This document shows positions 25,366 through 35,360 of a DNA stretch of 55,794 nt, piece by piece; positions within the stretch are counted from its first letter, which is position 1, and each line of letters begins with the position of its first letter. This DNA comes from Spirochaetaceae bacterium (GTDB lineage: Bacteria > Spirochaetota > Spirochaetia > DSM-27196 > PWMO01). The stretch is from contig RECP01000100.1 in NCBI GenBank assembly GCA_007693945.1, positions 1 to 55,794 of the forward strand, written 5' to 3'. Both the position numbers and the translations under genes were made by a program. The notes under the pieces are model-generated. The model worked only from the letters and a program-made list of their open reading frames with translations. It was not told the origin of the DNA and made no database searches.

Positions 25366-26609
25366 ACGCACAATCACGCGGCGCACGAACGCGCACCACG
25401 CGCGGGAAGCGCAGGACACGACTTCTGGTGCTTGCGGCGGTCGCGTTGCTGCTGGGAACCGGATGGTTGCTCTACCAGCGGCAACGGAGCGAGACCGACG
25501 CGCAGGCAGCCGAGGCCGAACCAGAGACCGCCGAAGCAGCCGAGGGCATGGTCACGGTCAGCGTGGAGAGCCCGGCGGTAGCCGAACCAATTCTGATACG
25601 CACGCTGCGGGCGCCCTCGGGGGGCACGGTGACGGCGGTGGCCGACGAAGGGGCCTTCATCCGGCGCGGCGAGCCGCTGGTGCAGTTCGATATCCGCGCC
25701 GCCGAGCGCGACGTGTCGCTGGCACGCATAGCGCTGCAGGAGAGCGAGATTAACCTCGATCGCGCGGCCGACGCGCGTGCCAGGGCGCAGAAGGCGCTGC
25801 AGGAGAGCGAGGCGCTGCTGGCCTCCGGCGCGGTTTCGCGCGAGCAGGCGGAGTCGGCCCGCGACCAGCTGGCTTCCGCCGAGTATGCCCTGCGCTCGGC
25901 CGGTCTGTCGGTCGAACGGACGCAGGTCGCCCTCGACGCCGCAATTGCCGACCGCGACGCCGCCATCATGCGCGCCCCGTTTGACGGAACGGTCCTGTCT
26001 ACGGCCGTCACCGCGGGGGATTTCGCCGGTCAGAACTCGACCCTGATGACGTTTGGCGATCTCTCGCGACTGCGGTTCCGCGCCGAGATCGACGAGTACG
26101 ATATCGGCCGCGTGGCGGTCGGCATGCCGGTCAGCATCCGCAGCGATTCGCTGGAAGGCAACCCGCTGCAGGCACGCCTGGAGAGTATCAGCCCGGAAGC
26201 CGAGATCATCAACAACATCTCGGTGTTCCGCATCACCGCAACCGCCGACAACGCCGACGGCCGCCTGAAGCCCGGCATGAGCGCCGACCTGGTGGTACTG
26301 ATCGCGCGCGACAGCGGCATTGTCATACCGGCGCGCGCGATATCGAGTGTGCGCACGCGCAACTACGTTGACGTGGTGGGCGCGGACGGTGAAGTCGAGA
26401 CGCGGCGTGTCGAGACGGGTGCCAACGACGGCGCCACGGTGGTAATCCTGGAGGGCCTTGCGGAAGGTGAGCTGGTCAGGATGCCCGATCGTGCGGGTGC
26501 ATTGCCGAGCGTTCCGCTGACCAGCGCCGCTCCGACGGCTCCGACCGGCAGCTCGATCATTCCGCTGCCTGCCACCGGAGGCGGCGGTGGTGGTGGAGGC
26601 GGCCGATGA
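25362..26609 (+). CDS. Periplasmic membrane-fusion (MacA/HlyD-type) efflux adaptor
   Basis: The 415-residue protein has one N-terminal membrane helix ([20 protein letters not shown]), a lipoyl/barrel-sandwich domain split by an alpha-helical hairpin ([20 protein letters not shown] to [24 protein letters not shown]), and a beta-barrel (ILGPxxG-like [12 protein letters not shown]). It links the inner-membrane MacB-like transporter to the TolC-like channel. The C-terminus ends in an unusual run of nine glycines before Arg. GTG/ATG overlaps by 4 nt at both ends place it firmly in the operon. Substrate unknown; MacAB systems export peptides, macrolides or lipids. Confidence 0.9.
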   Translation: MNAQSRGARTRTTRGKRRTRLLVLAAVALLLGTGWLLYQRQRSETDAQAAEAEPETAEAAEGMVTVSVESPAVAEPILIRTLRAPSGGTVTAVADEGAFIRRGEPLVQFDIRAAERDVSLARIALQESEINLDRAADARARAQKALQESEALLASGAVSREQAESARDQLASAEYALRSAGLSVERTQVALDAAIADRDAAIMRAPFDGTVLSTAVTAGDFAGQNSTLMTFGDLSRLRFRAEIDEYDIGRVAVGMPVSIRSDSLEGNPLQARLESISPEAEIINNISVFRITATADNADGRLKPGMSADLVVLIARDSGIVIPARAISSVRTRNYVDVVGADGEVETRRVETGANDGATVVILEGLAEGELVRMPDRAGALPSVPLTSAAPTAPTGSSIIPLPATGGGGGGGGGR

Positions 26610-27289
26610 TCAGCATCAGTGACGTCCGTAAACACTATCAGATGGGACCTACGGTGGTGCACGCCCTCGACGGTGTATCGCTGCAGATCGAAGCCGCAGA
26701 GTTCATTGCGATTATCGGGCCCAGCGGCTCGGGTAAGTCGACGCTGATGAATATCATCGGCTGTCTGGATTCTCCCGACAGCGGCAGCTACGAGCTGGCC
26801 GGCGAAGAGGTGGGCGAGCTGCTGCCCGATGAGCTGGCCGAGGTTCGCAACCTGCACGTCGGATTTGTGTTCCAGACGTTCAATCTGCTGCCGCGCGCGA
26901 CGGCGATCGAGAACGTCGAGCTGCCGCTGATCTACCGCGGCGTCGGGGCACGCAGACGGCGGGCCGCCGCAGAGCAGATGCTCGAACGCGTCGGGCTGGC
27001 CGACCGCATGACGCACCTGCCGACCGAGCTCTCCGGCGGCCAGCGTCAGCGCGTCGCCATTGCGCGCGCGCTGGTGGGCCGCCCCTCGATGATTCTGGCC
27101 GACGAACCGACGGGGGCGCTGGATACCAGAACCGGAGAGGAGATCATGGCGCTGTTTGAGGAACTCAACCGCGACGGTGTCACGCTGATCCTGGTAACCC
27201 ACGACCAGGCGCTGGCGGCCCACGCGGGCCGTATGGTGCGACTGCTGGACGGTCTGATTGTCGAAACCCGCGCAGGAGTTGCGGTATGA
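26606..27289 (+). CDS. MacB-type ABC transporter ATP-binding protein
   Basis: The 227-residue ATPase has Walker [11 protein letters not shown] loop [20 protein letters not shown], signature [15 protein letters not shown], Walker [12 protein letters not shown] and H loop ILVTHD. It belongs to the LolD/MacB subfamily that drives mechanotransmission rather than classical transport. In MacB proper the ATPase is fused to the membrane part; here it is separate, as often in non-proteobacterial systems. It overlaps the adaptor gene and the permease gene by 4 nt on each side. Cytoplasmic face of the inner membrane. Confidence 0.95.
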   Translation: MISISDVRKHYQMGPTVVHALDGVSLQIEAAEFIAIIGPSGSGKSTLMNIIGCLDSPDSGSYELAGEEVGELLPDELAEVRNLHVGFVFQTFNLLPRATAIENVELPLIYRGVGARRRRAAAEQMLERVGLADRMTHLPTELSGGQRQRVAIARALVGRPSMILADEPTGALDTRTGEEIMALFEELNRDGVTLILVTHDQALAAHAGRMVRLLDGLIVETRAGVAV

Positions 27290-28524
27290 ACGCCAGGGCA
27301 CAGCTGGTGATGCTGTGGGAGAACGGCGCGATGTCGTTCCGCAGCATTCTTTCAAACAAGGTGCGCGCTTTCCTGACCGCGCTGGGGGTGATGATCGGGG
27401 TGGCGTCGGTCATCGGCCTGACGGCGCTCGGCCACGGTGCGAGTCTGTCGGTCGAGCGGCGTCTCAGCACGCTGGGCGCCAACCTGCTGATCGTCTACTC
27501 GGGCGAGCCGCGCGGTACCTCGCTGGTGCGCCAGCGCACCACCAACATCGCCCCGATGCTGACCGCCGACGATCTGGCTTTCATCAATTCGCTGCCTTCT
27601 GACCTGGTGGTCAGAACGGCCCCGGAATCTTCGCGCAACGGTCAGCTCAAGTTCGAAAACCGCAACACCGTGGCTACCGTCATCGGCACCGACCCCGACT
27701 ATCCGGCTATCCGCAACTTCCAGCCGATGTACGGCGCGTTCTTCAGCCAACTGGACATGGAGAGCCGGCGCAACGTGGCGGCAATAGGCGTGCAGACCTA
27801 TCGCGAGTTGTTCCCCGACGGCCGGGACCCGCTTGGCGAGACAATCCGTATCAACGGCCTGCCGTTCCGCGTCATCGCGATCATGGAGGAAAAGGGCTCA
27901 CCGGCCCAGGATGCCTCGGTCTTTATCCCGTTCACAACCTATCGCCGGTCACTGTCAGGCTCGGACAACTACGCGATCATCAACATCCAGGCTGCCTCGA
28001 CCGACGTGATGTACGAGCTGCAGGAGACTATCGAGAACGAGTTGCTGCGGCTGCGCCGCGTGCCGTCGATGGAGTGGGCCAACTTCTACATCGCCAACCA
28101 GATGGATCTGATCGGAACGGTCACCGGTGTGGCCGACACCTTTACCCTGCTGCTGGCCGGGATTGCGGCTATCAGTCTGCTGGTCGGCGGCATCGGTATC
28201 ATGAATATCATGCTGGTTTCGGTCACCGAGCGCACGCGCGAGATCGGTGTACGCATGGCACTGGGCGCCAAGGGGCGTCACGTGATGACACAGTTTCTGA
28301 CCGAGGCGGTGATTCTTTCCGCCGGCGGCGGGCTGATCGGCGTGGGGCTCGGCTACCTGTTCTCGTGGGGCGCCCAGCGCTTCGGGCGGCTGGCTTCGGT
28401 GGTGACACCCGACTCGGTACTGATAGCGTTCTCGTTTGCCGTCGTGATCGGTCTGTTCTTCGGCGGCTACCCGGCCTATCGCGCGTCGCGCCTCGACCCG
28501 ATCGAAGCGCTGCGCTACGAATAG
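27286..28524 (+). CDS. MacB-type ABC transporter permease (FtsX-like)
   Basis: The 412-residue membrane protein has the MacB layout: an N-terminal helix after [20 protein letters not shown], a large periplasmic domain (about 50-280), then three helices of the FtsX-like C-terminus, including [20 protein letters not shown] and a final EALRYE. This last motif is the typical end of MacB permeases. It pairs with the ATPase encoded just upstream. The complete set (TolC-like, adaptor, ATPase, permease) makes a tripartite efflux pump spanning both membranes. Confidence 0.95.
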   Translation: MNARAQLVMLWENGAMSFRSILSNKVRAFLTALGVMIGVASVIGLTALGHGASLSVERRLSTLGANLLIVYSGEPRGTSLVRQRTTNIAPMLTADDLAFINSLPSDLVVRTAPESSRNGQLKFENRNTVATVIGTDPDYPAIRNFQPMYGAFFSQLDMESRRNVAAIGVQTYRELFPDGRDPLGETIRINGLPFRVIAIMEEKGSPAQDASVFIPFTTYRRSLSGSDNYAIINIQAASTDVMYELQETIENELLRLRRVPSMEWANFYIANQMDLIGTVTGVADTFTLLLAGIAAISLLVGGIGIMNIMLVSVTERTREIGVRMALGAKGRHVMTQFLTEAVILSAGGGLIGVGLGYLFSWGAQRFGRLASVVTPDSVLIAFSFAVVIGLFFGGYPAYRASRLDPIEALRYE

Positions 28525-28555
28525 CGCCGACATCAGGGTGCAGGAGGCACACACA

Positions 28556-29116
28556 ATGCAGAGGCAATCAATTGCGCTGACGCTTATGGCGGCTGCGCTG
28601 GTATGGGCGGCGGTGCCGACATCTCTGTCCGCCCAGGAGTACTCATCGGCTTCGGCCATGCACCAGCTGCGCGCGGAGCTGGTGGTTGTCACGGAGCTCG
28701 GACGGCTGATGGGCTTCATCGTGCGCATGCAGACCGAAGTGCAGCCGCTGGCGTTGAGCCGCGAGCAAGCCGGTCAGCTGTGGCAGATCACCGAGGAGAT
28801 CCGCCGCACCGAGCGCATGACGCCGGATCGCGCCACGGCATTTCTGGAGAAGATCGAAGACCAGGTGCTGAGCGCGGCCCAACTGATGTATACCGACCAG
28901 CAGTTCCTGACGCGTGACGAGAAGCGCGAGCCGTCCGACAGCCCGACCCCTCGGGGCAGAACGGCCGGCCCCGGCGCCGAGGGGGAAACCGGCGGCAGCA
29001 GCGGCATCATTGCGACCTACGCGGCCGGCGGGCCGTATAACCCGCTGCTCGACGAGTCGCGCCAGATAGGCCAGGATTTCCTCGAACTGCGTGAGCTGCT
29101 GCGGCAACGACGCTGA
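28556..29116 (+). CDS. Secreted helical protein at the end of the efflux operon
   Basis: The 186-residue product has a signal peptide (ALTLMAAALVWAAVPTSLSA, cleaved after SAQ) and a helical mature part (LREQ-type helices such as ALSREQAGQLWQITEEIRRT and ATAFLEKIEDQVLSAAQLMY). The spacing of LSREQ-x-LWQITEE recalls stress-induced periplasmic proteins of the CpxP/Spy kind, but I see no family motif strong enough to claim this. It begins 32 nt after the permease gene and is probably cotranscribed. A glycine/serine-rich linker lies at about 120-150. It may give feedback to the histidine kinase or assist the pump. Confidence 0.6.
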   Translation: MQRQSIALTLMAAALVWAAVPTSLSAQEYSSASAMHQLRAELVVVTELGRLMGFIVRMQTEVQPLALSREQAGQLWQITEEIRRTERMTPDRATAFLEKIEDQVLSAAQLMYTDQQFLTRDEKREPSDSPTPRGRTAGPGAEGETGGSSGIIATYAAGGPYNPLLDESRQIGQDFLELRELLRQRR

Positions 29117-29149
29117 CCGCCGGGCAGTGTCCGGCCCGACGGCGATGAC

Positions 29150-29187
29150 GCGGACGGCACCCGACAACGCGGACGGCACCCGACAAC
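29150..29187. repeat. Two-copy 19-bp tandem repeat
   Basis: GCGGACGGCACCCGACAAC occurs twice head to tail (29150-29168 and 29169-29187), followed by a degraded third copy. It lies between the efflux operon and surE and has no evident coding or regulatory role. Confidence 0.7.
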
Positions 29188-29302
29188 GCAGGCGGCGCCC
29201 TACGACGCGCACGGGGCAGTGAGCAACTGATCGGCGGCGCGTCCGCGGCGAGCGGGCGGCAGGTGTTGGTATTCGCTCCGGTTTGTGGCATTCTGTTGCA
29301 CG

Positions 29303-30160
29303 ATGAGCTCCAACGACAGCGGCCGAGCGGCCGGGCAACCGAACATTCTGGTTACCAACGACGACGGGATCGATTCTCCGGGGCTGGTGGCGGCCATTGC
29401 GGCAGTCAGCGGCCTGGGACGCATTACGGTGGTCGCGCCGACCACCCAGCAGTCCGCCCGCGGGCGCAGCCTGCAGGGCGATCGGTCCGATTGTCTGCAC
29501 CCGGTCCGCCTGGACGGTGTAGACGCATCGGTCGCCGCCTACCACATCAACGCTTCTCCGGCACTGGTGGTGCGCCACGCGCTGATGGTTCTGTTTGCCG
29601 GGGACCGTCAGCCGGACCTGATAGTGTCGGGCATCAACTACGGTGAGAACCTGGGCAACAACATCACCATTTCGGGCACCGTTGGCGCTGCGTTTCAGGG
29701 CGCGGCCCAGGGTATACCGGGGATCGCGGTTTCGCGCCAGACGGCGATCAGACACCACTTCCGGTACGGGGTACTCGACTGGCAGGACGCGATCCGGGTG
29801 ACGCGCGAACATACGGTGCGCCTGCTGCAGGTCATTCACTCGGGAGCCGGACTGCCGTTTGACGTGCTGAAGATCGACATCCCCGATCCGTGTCCGCCCG
29901 GCACCGAGCAACGTTTGACGGTCCTTTCGCGCCAGGCGTATTACCTGCCGGTCTACCGCGACCCGCAGCCCGATAGTCCCATTCGAGCGGCGGCCACCAT
30001 CATCGACGCCGACGCCGCCCTGCTCGATCCCGCGGACGACATCTACGCCGTGGCGATCGACCGCGTTGTGTCGATTACCCCGCTTACGCTGGACTGCACG
30101 GCGCCGTTCAGCGAAAGCGCACGAGTGCTGGGAATTGCGGTTCCTCTGAGCAGCCGCTGA
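29303..30160 (+). CDS. surE: 5'/3'-nucleotidase SurE
   Basis: The 285-residue protein opens NILVTNDDGIDSPGLVAAIA, the metal-binding DD of SurE, and continues with VVAPTTQQSARGRSL and the SGINYGENLGNNITISGTVG segment, which carries the conserved Asn ligand. SurE is a metal-dependent phosphatase acting on nucleoside 5'- and 3'-monophosphates, linked with stationary-phase survival. The family is 245-270 residues; this copy has about 12 extra residues in front, so a later start is possible. No strong ribosome-binding site is seen at 29303. It is transcribed alone or read through from the efflux operon. Confidence 0.93.
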   Translation: MSSNDSGRAAGQPNILVTNDDGIDSPGLVAAIAAVSGLGRITVVAPTTQQSARGRSLQGDRSDCLHPVRLDGVDASVAAYHINASPALVVRHALMVLFAGDRQPDLIVSGINYGENLGNNITISGTVGAAFQGAAQGIPGIAVSRQTAIRHHFRYGVLDWQDAIRVTREHTVRLLQVIHSGAGLPFDVLKIDIPDPCPPGTEQRLTVLSRQAYYLPVYRDPQPDSPIRAAATIIDADAALLDPADDIYAVAIDRVVSITPLTLDCTAPFSESARVLGIAVPLSSR

Positions 30161-30267
30161 ACGGCACGCGCTTCGCTGCCCGACCCTTCACCCGGGGTCG
30201 CCGGAGGGAGTCGCCGGGCGCCCGCGGGCGGCTTGCCAATGACGGCGATACCTGCTATGAGGAAGGC

Positions 30268-30963
30268 ATGCACGCTGCACAACGACCATCCGGCTTGCGA
30301 CGCAGAGGACGCGGTCGCGGCGGCTATGCGCTAATGGCGGTTCTGGCCGTGGTACTGCTGGCGGGTGCACCGCTGAAGGTCACCGCTCATCCGCACGTCT
30401 TCATCGATGCACGCCTGGAGTTCCAGTTTGACGATAGCGGGCTGCACGGTTTCTGGGCCGAGTGGGCCTTCGACGAGCTGTTCACCTCGATGATCGTGCT
30501 GGACTTCGGCGCGCCGCGCCGGGGACCGTTTTCCGAGCAGTTGACCCGCTCGATCCACGAAGGCGCGTTTTCCAACCTGCAGTTCTACGACTATTTTACC
30601 TACGTGTTCGTCGACGGCTCACGCTACCCCACCGAGTCCGTGGAACAGTTCAGCGCCTTCATGCGTGATCACCGCATCGTATACCGGTTCTTTGTACCCT
30701 TTCACCACCCGCTTGATTCCCGCAATCGTACTCTGCGTGTACGCATGTACGACGAAACCTTCTTCACCGATATCGCCTTTGAACGCCATGAGCCGGTACG
30801 GATTCGCAGCGACGGTGGACTGCAGTACGACTACCGCGTGGTCCGGAACCAGGACGTGGCGATTGAGTACGATAACCGCAACCAGAGCGTGCGCCGCGAA
30901 GGCGCAGTCTACAGCGGCCTGACGCACCCGTACGAGGTGGTACTGCAGTACCGGCGACGGTGA
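30268..30963 (+). CDS. DUF1007-family periplasmic protein
   Basis: The 231-residue protein has a signal peptide (LMAVLAVVLLAGAPLKVTAH) directly followed by HPHVFIDARLEFQFDDSGLH. The N-terminal HPH exposed after cleavage is the hallmark of DUF1007 proteins, which are often found with nickel/cobalt or zinc transport genes and may bind metal. Later conserved stretches include FAEWAFDELFTSMI-like GFWAEWAFDELFTSMIVLDF and VRMYDETFFTDI. No metal transporter lies next to it in this window, so its partner is unknown. A short GAGGAAGG element precedes ATG 30268. Confidence 0.8.
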   Translation: MHAAQRPSGLRRRGRGRGGYALMAVLAVVLLAGAPLKVTAHPHVFIDARLEFQFDDSGLHGFWAEWAFDELFTSMIVLDFGAPRRGPFSEQLTRSIHEGAFSNLQFYDYFTYVFVDGSRYPTESVEQFSAFMRDHRIVYRFFVPFHHPLDSRNRTLRVRMYDETFFTDIAFERHEPVRIRSDGGLQYDYRVVRNQDVAIEYDNRNQSVRREGAVYSGLTHPYEVVLQYRRR

Positions 30964-30967
30964 TCTC

Positions 30968-31774
30968 TCACCGTTCGGCCACCGCGGCGGCAAGCGCGAA
31001 CTGCACCCCCAGAGCCATCAGGGCGGCTCTGCCGCGTTCGGACAGGTCAGTGATAAACGCAAACTGCTGCGCTGGATCGACAGGATAGCAGCGAATGCGG
31101 TAGTGGGTACCCCAGCGGGTCTCCACCGCCACCACGGTCACCGGCTGGCTCAATTTGACCAACGGACTTGACAGCGCGACGTCCCTGAGACGTTGGCGCA
31201 CGGCCTGGCCGTCGTGTTCGGGCTTGAGGAAGAAACTGGCCACGCACTGCAGGTTGGTAGTTCCCGCATTGGAGTTGAAGACCGGGCTGTTCCAGAGCGT
31301 ATTGTGGGGGATGGTAACCAGCGTGTCGTCGGGTGTCAAAATACTCACCGTGCGGAGGTTGATGCTCTTCACCTCACCGTAGGTTCCCTCGATGGAGATC
31401 CAGTCGCCGGGACGGTACGGGTTTTCGTAGAGCGATACGGTACCGGCAATCAGGCTGCCGGCGTAGTCTTTGAGTGCGAACCCCAGACCGATTCCGATGA
31501 CCCCCAGCAACGCCACCATGTTTTCGAGCGTCGGATCAACCAGGCGTTGCAGCACCAGCACTGCGGCCACGATCATAACCAGCAGCCGCACGACGGGGAT
31601 CGCGGCCAGCACATGCAAACGAAAACGCGCCGGCAGCCGGTGGGCCAGCAGCGGCAGCACTCGCTGATCAACCAGCAGGGCCACCCACGCGATGACCACA
31701 ATTGCGACGATCTGCACGACCGCGATACCGCTTACGTCGCGAAAAATGCTTACGACGCGTTCAGCGCTGTCCAT
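30968..31774 (-). CDS. MscS-family channel protein
   Basis: The 268-residue protein has about four membrane helices (for example VQIVAIVVIAWVALLVDQRV and LLVMIVAAVLVLQRLV) and a TM3-like pore segment GVIGIGLGFALKDYAGSLIA followed by the beta domain NPYRPGDWISIEGTYGEVKS and INLRTVSILTPDDTLVTIPH. It differs strongly from the MscS at 11850. Small MscS-like channels may respond to osmotic or lipid stress. It is encoded 20 nt after the unknown protein gene at 31794 on the same strand, so the two form an operon. The pairing of an MscS-like channel with that protein may be functional. Confidence 0.88.
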   Translation of the reverse strand: MDSAERVVSIFRDVSGIAVVQIVAIVVIAWVALLVDQRVLPLLAHRLPARFRLHVLAAIPVVRLLVMIVAAVLVLQRLVDPTLENMVALLGVIGIGLGFALKDYAGSLIAGTVSLYENPYRPGDWISIEGTYGEVKSINLRTVSILTPDDTLVTIPHNTLWNSPVFNSNAGTTNLQCVASFFLKPEHDGQAVRQRLRDVALSSPLVKLSQPVTVVAVETRWGTHYRIRCYPVDPAQQFAFITDLSERGRAALMALGVQFALAAAVAER

Positions 31775-31793
31775 CTTCTACTCCTCTGACCCG

Positions 31794-33038
31794 TCACAGC
31801 TGGTCGATGAGATAGTCGTTGACTCTCAGGAACGAACGCACGACCGGATAGCCGATTGCGGTCACGCGCCAGCTGTCATCCTCGCAATGCCGCACCAGAC
31901 CGGCCTCGGCAAGATAGAGCAGCGTTTCCGATATCTGGGCCCGCGCGCGGGGCAGCATTTCAGCCAGTCGCGCTACCGGCAGCCCGTCGTGCAGCAGCAG
32001 GGCGTGCAGCGTCACGGCCTCCATCATGCCCGCATCGGCGGGCAGCTCGGGACGAACCACTCGTTCCCACGGTTTGACCCACACGGTATCCAGTTTACGG
32101 CGGTCGGTCTCACTGATCGCGGGCTCGACCCCGGTCTCGGGCAGCAACTGGAGCGCCGTGCGCCAGATAGCCGCAGCAACCCCGGGATTGCCGCGGCTGT
32201 AAGCGGCCAGCCGCTCCAGAAAGCCGGTAGAGCTGCGCAGCGAATCTGCGCTCCGCGGCGGCGAAAGAACGAACACGCCGTTATCGGCCTGCCGGAAATG
32301 GTGTCGCCGGTGCTGTTCATCCGGCGGTGCCAACAGCCGCGCCAGACGCGCATGATCGAAGGCCTGTACGGTCTCCGAGAACGCTGGACGCCCGGCCCAG
32401 ACGTGACGCAGGAACGCCCAGGCCCAGCTGTCGCAGCCGATGATGCCGCGCCCCAGTTCCCCCGACAGCGCGCGCGCCAGGAGTTCACGAACCAGATCGA
32501 GCCCGTCGGGGCGGCGCAGGCAGGTCTTCTCCAGCTGTGTCAGCACCCAGACGCCCGTGCCGCGCGGCCAGGACTTGAACCAGCGATGGTCGCAGCCAAC
32601 GATTGCCCGCCAATCGGGCGCCCTGACGTGCAGGAAGGGGTCAGATTGCGCAAGAGCCTGGAGAGTTTCAAGCCGGCCGCCGTACGGGGCGCCCACCAGA
32701 AACAGAACCGGCTTATGCGTGTTTTGCTGTTCAATCCAGGGTTGCAGGTGGTCGCTCAGCGCCTGTGCCACCGCGGACCACTCGGGGGACGGCACCAGAC
32801 GGGCAAGCCTCGCGTCATCGAGCGCCAGCAAGTCCGCACCGGCCTCCAGCGGTGACTCTGATTCGCGCCGGTTACCCAGAAGGCCGCGCACAAAACCGCG
32901 GAGTCCCAGTTGGATGCTCCGCACGTCCAGTACGGGTGACGGCAGCCGGAACTCGCTCTGTTTCACGAACTGCCACAGCGGCACGTCATCCTGCTGTGAT
33001 GCACCGTGGTTGCCGTTGACCGTTGCAGCGCCGCTCAT
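31794..33038 (-). CDS. Unknown protein with degenerate P-loop and C-terminal winged helix, paired with MscS
   Basis: The 414-residue cytoplasmic protein has LFLVGAPYGGRLETLQALAQ in the place of an ATPase strand-loop-helix. The loop resembles a Walker A motif but lacks the lysine-threonine pair (GGRLE instead of GKT/S). A possible Walker-B-like strand is ELGRGIIGCDSWAWAFLRHV. The C-terminal 90 residues (TLHALLLHDGLPVARLAEML onward, ISETLLYLAEAGLVRHCEDD) look like a winged helix. It may be an inactive STAND/AAA-type sensor. I do not recognise the family. It is the first gene of a two-gene unit with the MscS-type channel. Confidence 0.6.
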   Translation of the reverse strand: MSGAATVNGNHGASQQDDVPLWQFVKQSEFRLPSPVLDVRSIQLGLRGFVRGLLGNRRESESPLEAGADLLALDDARLARLVPSPEWSAVAQALSDHLQPWIEQQNTHKPVLFLVGAPYGGRLETLQALAQSDPFLHVRAPDWRAIVGCDHRWFKSWPRGTGVWVLTQLEKTCLRRPDGLDLVRELLARALSGELGRGIIGCDSWAWAFLRHVWAGRPAFSETVQAFDHARLARLLAPPDEQHRRHHFRQADNGVFVLSPPRSADSLRSSTGFLERLAAYSRGNPGVAAAIWRTALQLLPETGVEPAISETDRRKLDTVWVKPWERVVRPELPADAGMMEAVTLHALLLHDGLPVARLAEMLPRARAQISETLLYLAEAGLVRHCEDDSWRVTAIGYPVVRSFLRVNDYLIDQL

Positions 33039-33189
33039 TACGCCAACCTTAGCGCGTTGCGGCCAAAACCGCAATCGGAAAGCTGCAGCCGCAGGAATTC
33101 GCCCTGCTTCGCTGCTGCGGCCGCATCGGGCGCCCAACCGTGGATGCGTGTTGCTCTTGCGCCGCGTAGCGGTCTACCATAGAGCTGCG

Positions 33190-33603
33190 ATGCAGCGCAA
33201 CGAACTCCAACACTGGATAGAACGCGAGGGCCGCTGGGAGTTCTCGCGTGCCGGCGGCCCCGGCGGTCAGAACGTCAACAAGGTCAACACGCGTGCCACG
33301 CTGCGACTGCCGTTCGAGAGTCTGCCGGTGCCGCCGCACCAACTGGCAGCCGCCCGGCAGCGGCTGGCCGGCCGCCTGACCAACGAGGGCGAGCTGGTAG
33401 TGCACGCATCGCAGGCGCGAACGCAGCTCGCCAACCGGCGCCACGCCGCACAAAGGGCTCTCGAGCTGCTGACGGCGGCCCTGGCACGACGCGCGCGTCG
33501 CGCCGCCACTCGGCCTCCGCCCGGCGCGGTGGAGCGGCGGATCAGCGCCAAGAAACGTCACGCACAGAAGAAGCGCAACCGCCGCCCGCCGGAGCAGCAC
33601 TAG
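33190..33603 (+). CDS. arfB: Peptide-release rescue factor ArfB-type (YaeJ)
   Basis: The 137-residue protein has the GGQ motif in SRAGGPGGQNVNKVNTRATL, the catalytic part of class I release factors, and a basic C-terminal tail (SAKKRHAQKKRNRRPP). ArfB binds stalled ribosomes lacking a stop codon, threads the tail into the mRNA channel and hydrolyses peptidyl-tRNA. Length matches E. coli YaeJ (140). Start ATG 33190 fits the family (MQRNELQHWIEREGRWEFSR) though no strong ribosome-binding site is visible. Transcribed divergently from the unknown-protein/MscS unit. Confidence 0.93.
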   Translation: MQRNELQHWIEREGRWEFSRAGGPGGQNVNKVNTRATLRLPFESLPVPPHQLAAARQRLAGRLTNEGELVVHASQARTQLANRRHAAQRALELLTAALARRARRAATRPPPGAVERRISAKKRHAQKKRNRRPPEQH

Positions 33604-33651
33604 AGAAGGTCAAGGTTGACGCCGCGGGTCGATTGCGCTACCTAGTGGTTC

Positions 33652-35250
33652 ATGAACAGGATCGAGCGTGCCTGCAGCCGACTGCTGCGCGGCAACTATC
33701 GTACCGATGAACAGATCCGCGGCAGATGTGCCTCGGACATGAGTATCTACACCATCGTGCCCGCGGCGGTTGTCCAGCCGGCGGACGCCGGCGACATCGC
33801 GGCGCTGTTACGCTTCTGTACCGAGCAGCAGGTTCCCGTGACCCCACGCGCCGGAGCCAGCAACACCGGCGGTTCCGCCATCGGGCGCGGAATTGTGCTG
33901 CTGCCCATCCAGCCGGCCGACGGTGCGTCGCCGCCGCGAGCCGGCGCCGGGTCTGCAGCCGGGGCGCGCTCCGACGCCGCCGCGGTGCTGAAGGAGCACA
34001 ACGACGAGCTGCTGGTCGAAGCCGCCGCCGCGCTGCGGCATGACCGGCTGCAGCGTATACTGCTCGAACGCGGGTTCCACCTGCCGTCGGATCCTTCCAG
34101 CGGACCGCTCTCCTGCATCGGAGCCAACGTTGCCACCCGCGCCAGCGGTGCGCACGCACTGCGCCATGGCGCCATAGACCGCTACCTCGAATCGCTGGTG
34201 GCGGTGCTTCCCGACGGCACGCGGATCGACACGGCCGTTGCGGATACCATTCCGGCACGGATCCGCGACGGGCTCAGCGCGATTGCGGCCCGCTTGAGGG
34301 CAGACAGCGAGGCCGCACAGTGCATCCGCCGCAAGCAGCAGCAGAAATCTGCCAGCGGCTATAACCTGGCCGCGCTGCTTGCGGACTCCGGACCCGACAT
34401 CACCGCGCTGTTTGCCGGCAGTGCCGGTACGCTCGGAGTGATAGAAACAGTGCGGCTTCGCTGCCCGCGCAAGCCGGCCGACGACGGGCTGCTGGTACTC
34501 TCGTTTGACAGCGAGGCCGACGCGTGCGACGCGGTCAGCGCCGTACGCCGGACCGATCCGGCAGCGTGCGAAATCCTCAACGCCTACTGCGTGCAGTTGC
34601 TGGCCGAGCAGGGCATCAGGTTTGCGGAGACCTCGGGGGCCATGCTGGTGGTGGAGTACAGCGGTGACGCCCCCGGCAGCGCCGCCGAGGCGGCGCACAA
34701 CGCCGCGGGCCGGTTGTACGGCCTTACCGGCGCCCGAACCGCAATTGCCGTCAGCGGTGCCGAGGAGCAGGCGGCGTTCTGGAAGGTACGCAAGAGCATG
34801 ATGCTGCGGCTGCGCCGGCGCGCCGACGGCCGCAGCGCCCTCTCGCTGGTGAACGACATCGGAGTTCCGCCGCAGAATCTGGAACGCTTCCTGCGCGCGG
34901 TAACACCGATCTTCTCCGATCGCGACATACCGCTGCCGATCTACGGCCACGCAGCCGACGGCAATCTTCATCTGCGGCCGCTCTTCGATACCGGCGACCC
35001 GGGGCTGGCCGCTACGCTTCGCGCGGTGGCCGACCAGACTTACGAGCTGGCGTTGTCGCTCGGCGGCACGATCACCGCCGAGCACGGCATGGGCCGCCTG
35101 CGGGCGCCCTACCTCAGACGCGAGTGGGGCGACACACTGTACACGGCCATGCGCGAAGTCAAACGGCTGTTTGACCCCGCTGACATTCTCAACAGCGAGG
35201 CGATGTTCTACGAAGGTGATCTGCTGCAGTTCTTCCGGCAGCAGGAGTAG
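33652..35250 (+). CDS. FAD-linked oxidase, GlcD/D-lactate dehydrogenase type
   Basis: The 532-residue protein has an FAD-binding PCMH domain (VTPRAGASNTGGSAIGRGIV; SCIGANVATRASGAHALRHG) and the C-terminal FAD-oxidase fold ending in ITAEHGMGRLRAPYLRREWG and VKRLFDPADILN. Members oxidise 2-hydroxy acids such as D-lactate or glycolate and pass electrons to a carrier. No iron-sulfur domain is fused, so an electron-transfer partner is needed. A long alanine-rich insert (ASPPRAGAGSAAGARSDAAA) follows the first nucleotide-binding part. Together with the GhrA-type reductase 111 nt downstream (opposite strand), it suggests 2-hydroxy-acid handling near the inositol cluster. Confidence 0.85.
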   Translation: MNRIERACSRLLRGNYRTDEQIRGRCASDMSIYTIVPAAVVQPADAGDIAALLRFCTEQQVPVTPRAGASNTGGSAIGRGIVLLPIQPADGASPPRAGAGSAAGARSDAAAVLKEHNDELLVEAAAALRHDRLQRILLERGFHLPSDPSSGPLSCIGANVATRASGAHALRHGAIDRYLESLVAVLPDGTRIDTAVADTIPARIRDGLSAIAARLRADSEAAQCIRRKQQQKSASGYNLAALLADSGPDITALFAGSAGTLGVIETVRLRCPRKPADDGLLVLSFDSEADACDAVSAVRRTDPAACEILNAYCVQLLAEQGIRFAETSGAMLVVEYSGDAPGSAAEAAHNAAGRLYGLTGARTAIAVSGAEEQAAFWKVRKSMMLRLRRRADGRSALSLVNDIGVPPQNLERFLRAVTPIFSDRDIPLPIYGHAADGNLHLRPLFDTGDPGLAATLRAVADQTYELALSLGGTITAEHGMGRLRAPYLRREWGDTLYTAMREVKRLFDPADILNSEAMFYEGDLLQFFRQQE

Positions 35251-35360
35251 CGCGGGCGGTTCACACCAGGGCCCCGGCCGTCAGGCTGCTCGCGGGCGGC
35301 AAAGGTGTTTGCTTGACGCCCCCGGTCACGCGTTCCGCCCGACGGCGGCCCGTCACCCGC

